This document shows positions 63,780-64,000 of a stretch of 64,000 nt of DNA, piece by piece (the first letter of the stretch is position 1; every line of letters begins with the position of its first letter). Made by a program: the position numbers and the translations under genes. Below the pieces are notes generated by a model. That model made no database searches and was not told the origin of the DNA. It saw only the letters and a list, made by a program, of their open reading frames with translations. This stretch comes from Arthrobacter sp. V1I7 (GTDB lineage: Bacteria; Actinomycetota; Actinomycetes; Actinomycetales; Micrococcaceae), in NCBI RefSeq assembly GCF_030817015.1, contig NZ_JAUSYS010000001.1:4092001-4156000 (forward strand), written 5' to 3'.

Positions 63780-64000
63780 TCAGCGGACGCGTTCGGCCCG
63801 GCCAAACCGGGACCGCGCTCCAGAGCTGATGTGGATGAGCACAGGCGTGCGTTTGCCGACCACTGCATCGAGCGCCTCGACAAGGGCCGACACCTCGGCC
63901 GCAAGCAAATGCGGAGCCACACCCTGGCGTGGCTGCACACGGATCTTGAGGGCAGGCTCCCCGCGGAGCTCATAGGTGGCGACGGTGACTCCGGCGAGGT
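63780..64000 (-). CDS. C-terminus of an AmaP-like protein (partial)
   Basis: A frame of 73 codons enters from the right edge and ends at the TGA at 63780-63782. The tail reads LAGVTVATYELRGEPALKIRV, then VAPHLLAAEVSALVEALDAV and VLIHISSGARSRFGRAERVR. This resembles the C-terminal domain of the alkaline shock membrane-anchor protein AmaP, which is paired with Asp23 proteins in actinobacteria. Its membrane segments would lie outside the window. The frame is open to the edge and the composition is protein-like. The family call is only moderate. Confidence 0.5.
   Translation of the reverse strand, partial: LAGVTVATYELRGEPALKIRVQPRQGVAPHLLAAEVSALVEALDAVVGKRTPVLIHISSGARSRFGRAERVR

Overview
The window is high-GC DNA with tightly packed, often overlapping genes. 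It looks like a chromosomal segment of an Arthrobacter/Pseudarthrobacter-type actinobacterium (Micrococcaceae). That placement rests on the purS-purQ-purL order, actinobacterial families (DUF3151, DUF503, ANTAR regulator, SSI-type inhibitors) and a sugar importer without its own ATPase. It is inference from family recognition, not a database search. I saw no rRNA, tRNA, CRISPR array, phage module or complete insertion sequence.

Layout. 1-3.6 kb: end of dnaX, recR, a 77-bp repeat pair, lysC. 3.7-10.8 kb: two small proteins, an OhrR-like regulator, two subtilisin-inhibitor (SSI) paralogues flanking a conserved protein, and a convergent large secreted subtilase. 11-14.4 kb: purSQL, ending in a dispersed repeat. 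14.5-17 kb: a leftward run of five small conserved genes. 17.1-25.4 kb: a SAM-riboswitch-like leader followed by a seven-gene sulfur operon (ABC importer, acyl-CoA synthetase, SfnG-like dimethylsulfone monooxygenase, MetY-like sulfhydrylase, CoA-binding protein). 25.4-38.4 kb: mostly housekeeping genes (glycosyltransferase, purA, fructose-bisphosphate aldolase, SpoU methyltransferase, HAD phosphatase, ANTAR regulator, pyrE, nadE), with unusual repeat arrays upstream of pyrE and nadE and a DUF5655 pseudogene split by a 141-bp insertion. 38.4-42.1 kb: an IclR regulator divergent from a 3-oxoacid CoA-transferase/thiolase operon. 42.1-48.2 kb: ankyrin lipoprotein, zinc alcohol dehydrogenase, a PEP-utilising phosphotransferase with a hexapeptide repeat, cold-shock protein. 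48.3-57 kb: an acyl-CoA/valine catabolism island (acyl-CoA dehydrogenase, acyl-CoA synthetase, MarR regulator, enoyl-CoA hydratase, mmsB, 3-hydroxyisobutyryl-CoA hydrolase, mmsA). 57-64 kb: exonuclease III, a LacI-regulated CUT1 sugar transporter, and the C-terminus of an AmaP-like protein running off the end.

How the genes work together. The 17-25 kb operon reads as one pathway: import an organosulfur compound, release its sulfur with a flavin monooxygenase, and fix the sulfur on O-acetylhomoserine to make methionine precursors, all under a leader that should sense the end product SAM. The 48-57 kb island covers activation and oxidation of branched short-chain acids down to propionyl-CoA. 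The 4.9-10.1 kb region sets subtilisin-inhibitor-like proteins beside a subtilisin-like protease.

The most unusual material is non-coding: seven GGCGCC palindromes at 14-15-bp spacing before pyrE, three tandem-repeat clusters with different units, a dispersed element that begins at the stop codons of two unrelated genes and whose stem bases co-vary, and the small insertion in the DUF5655 gene.
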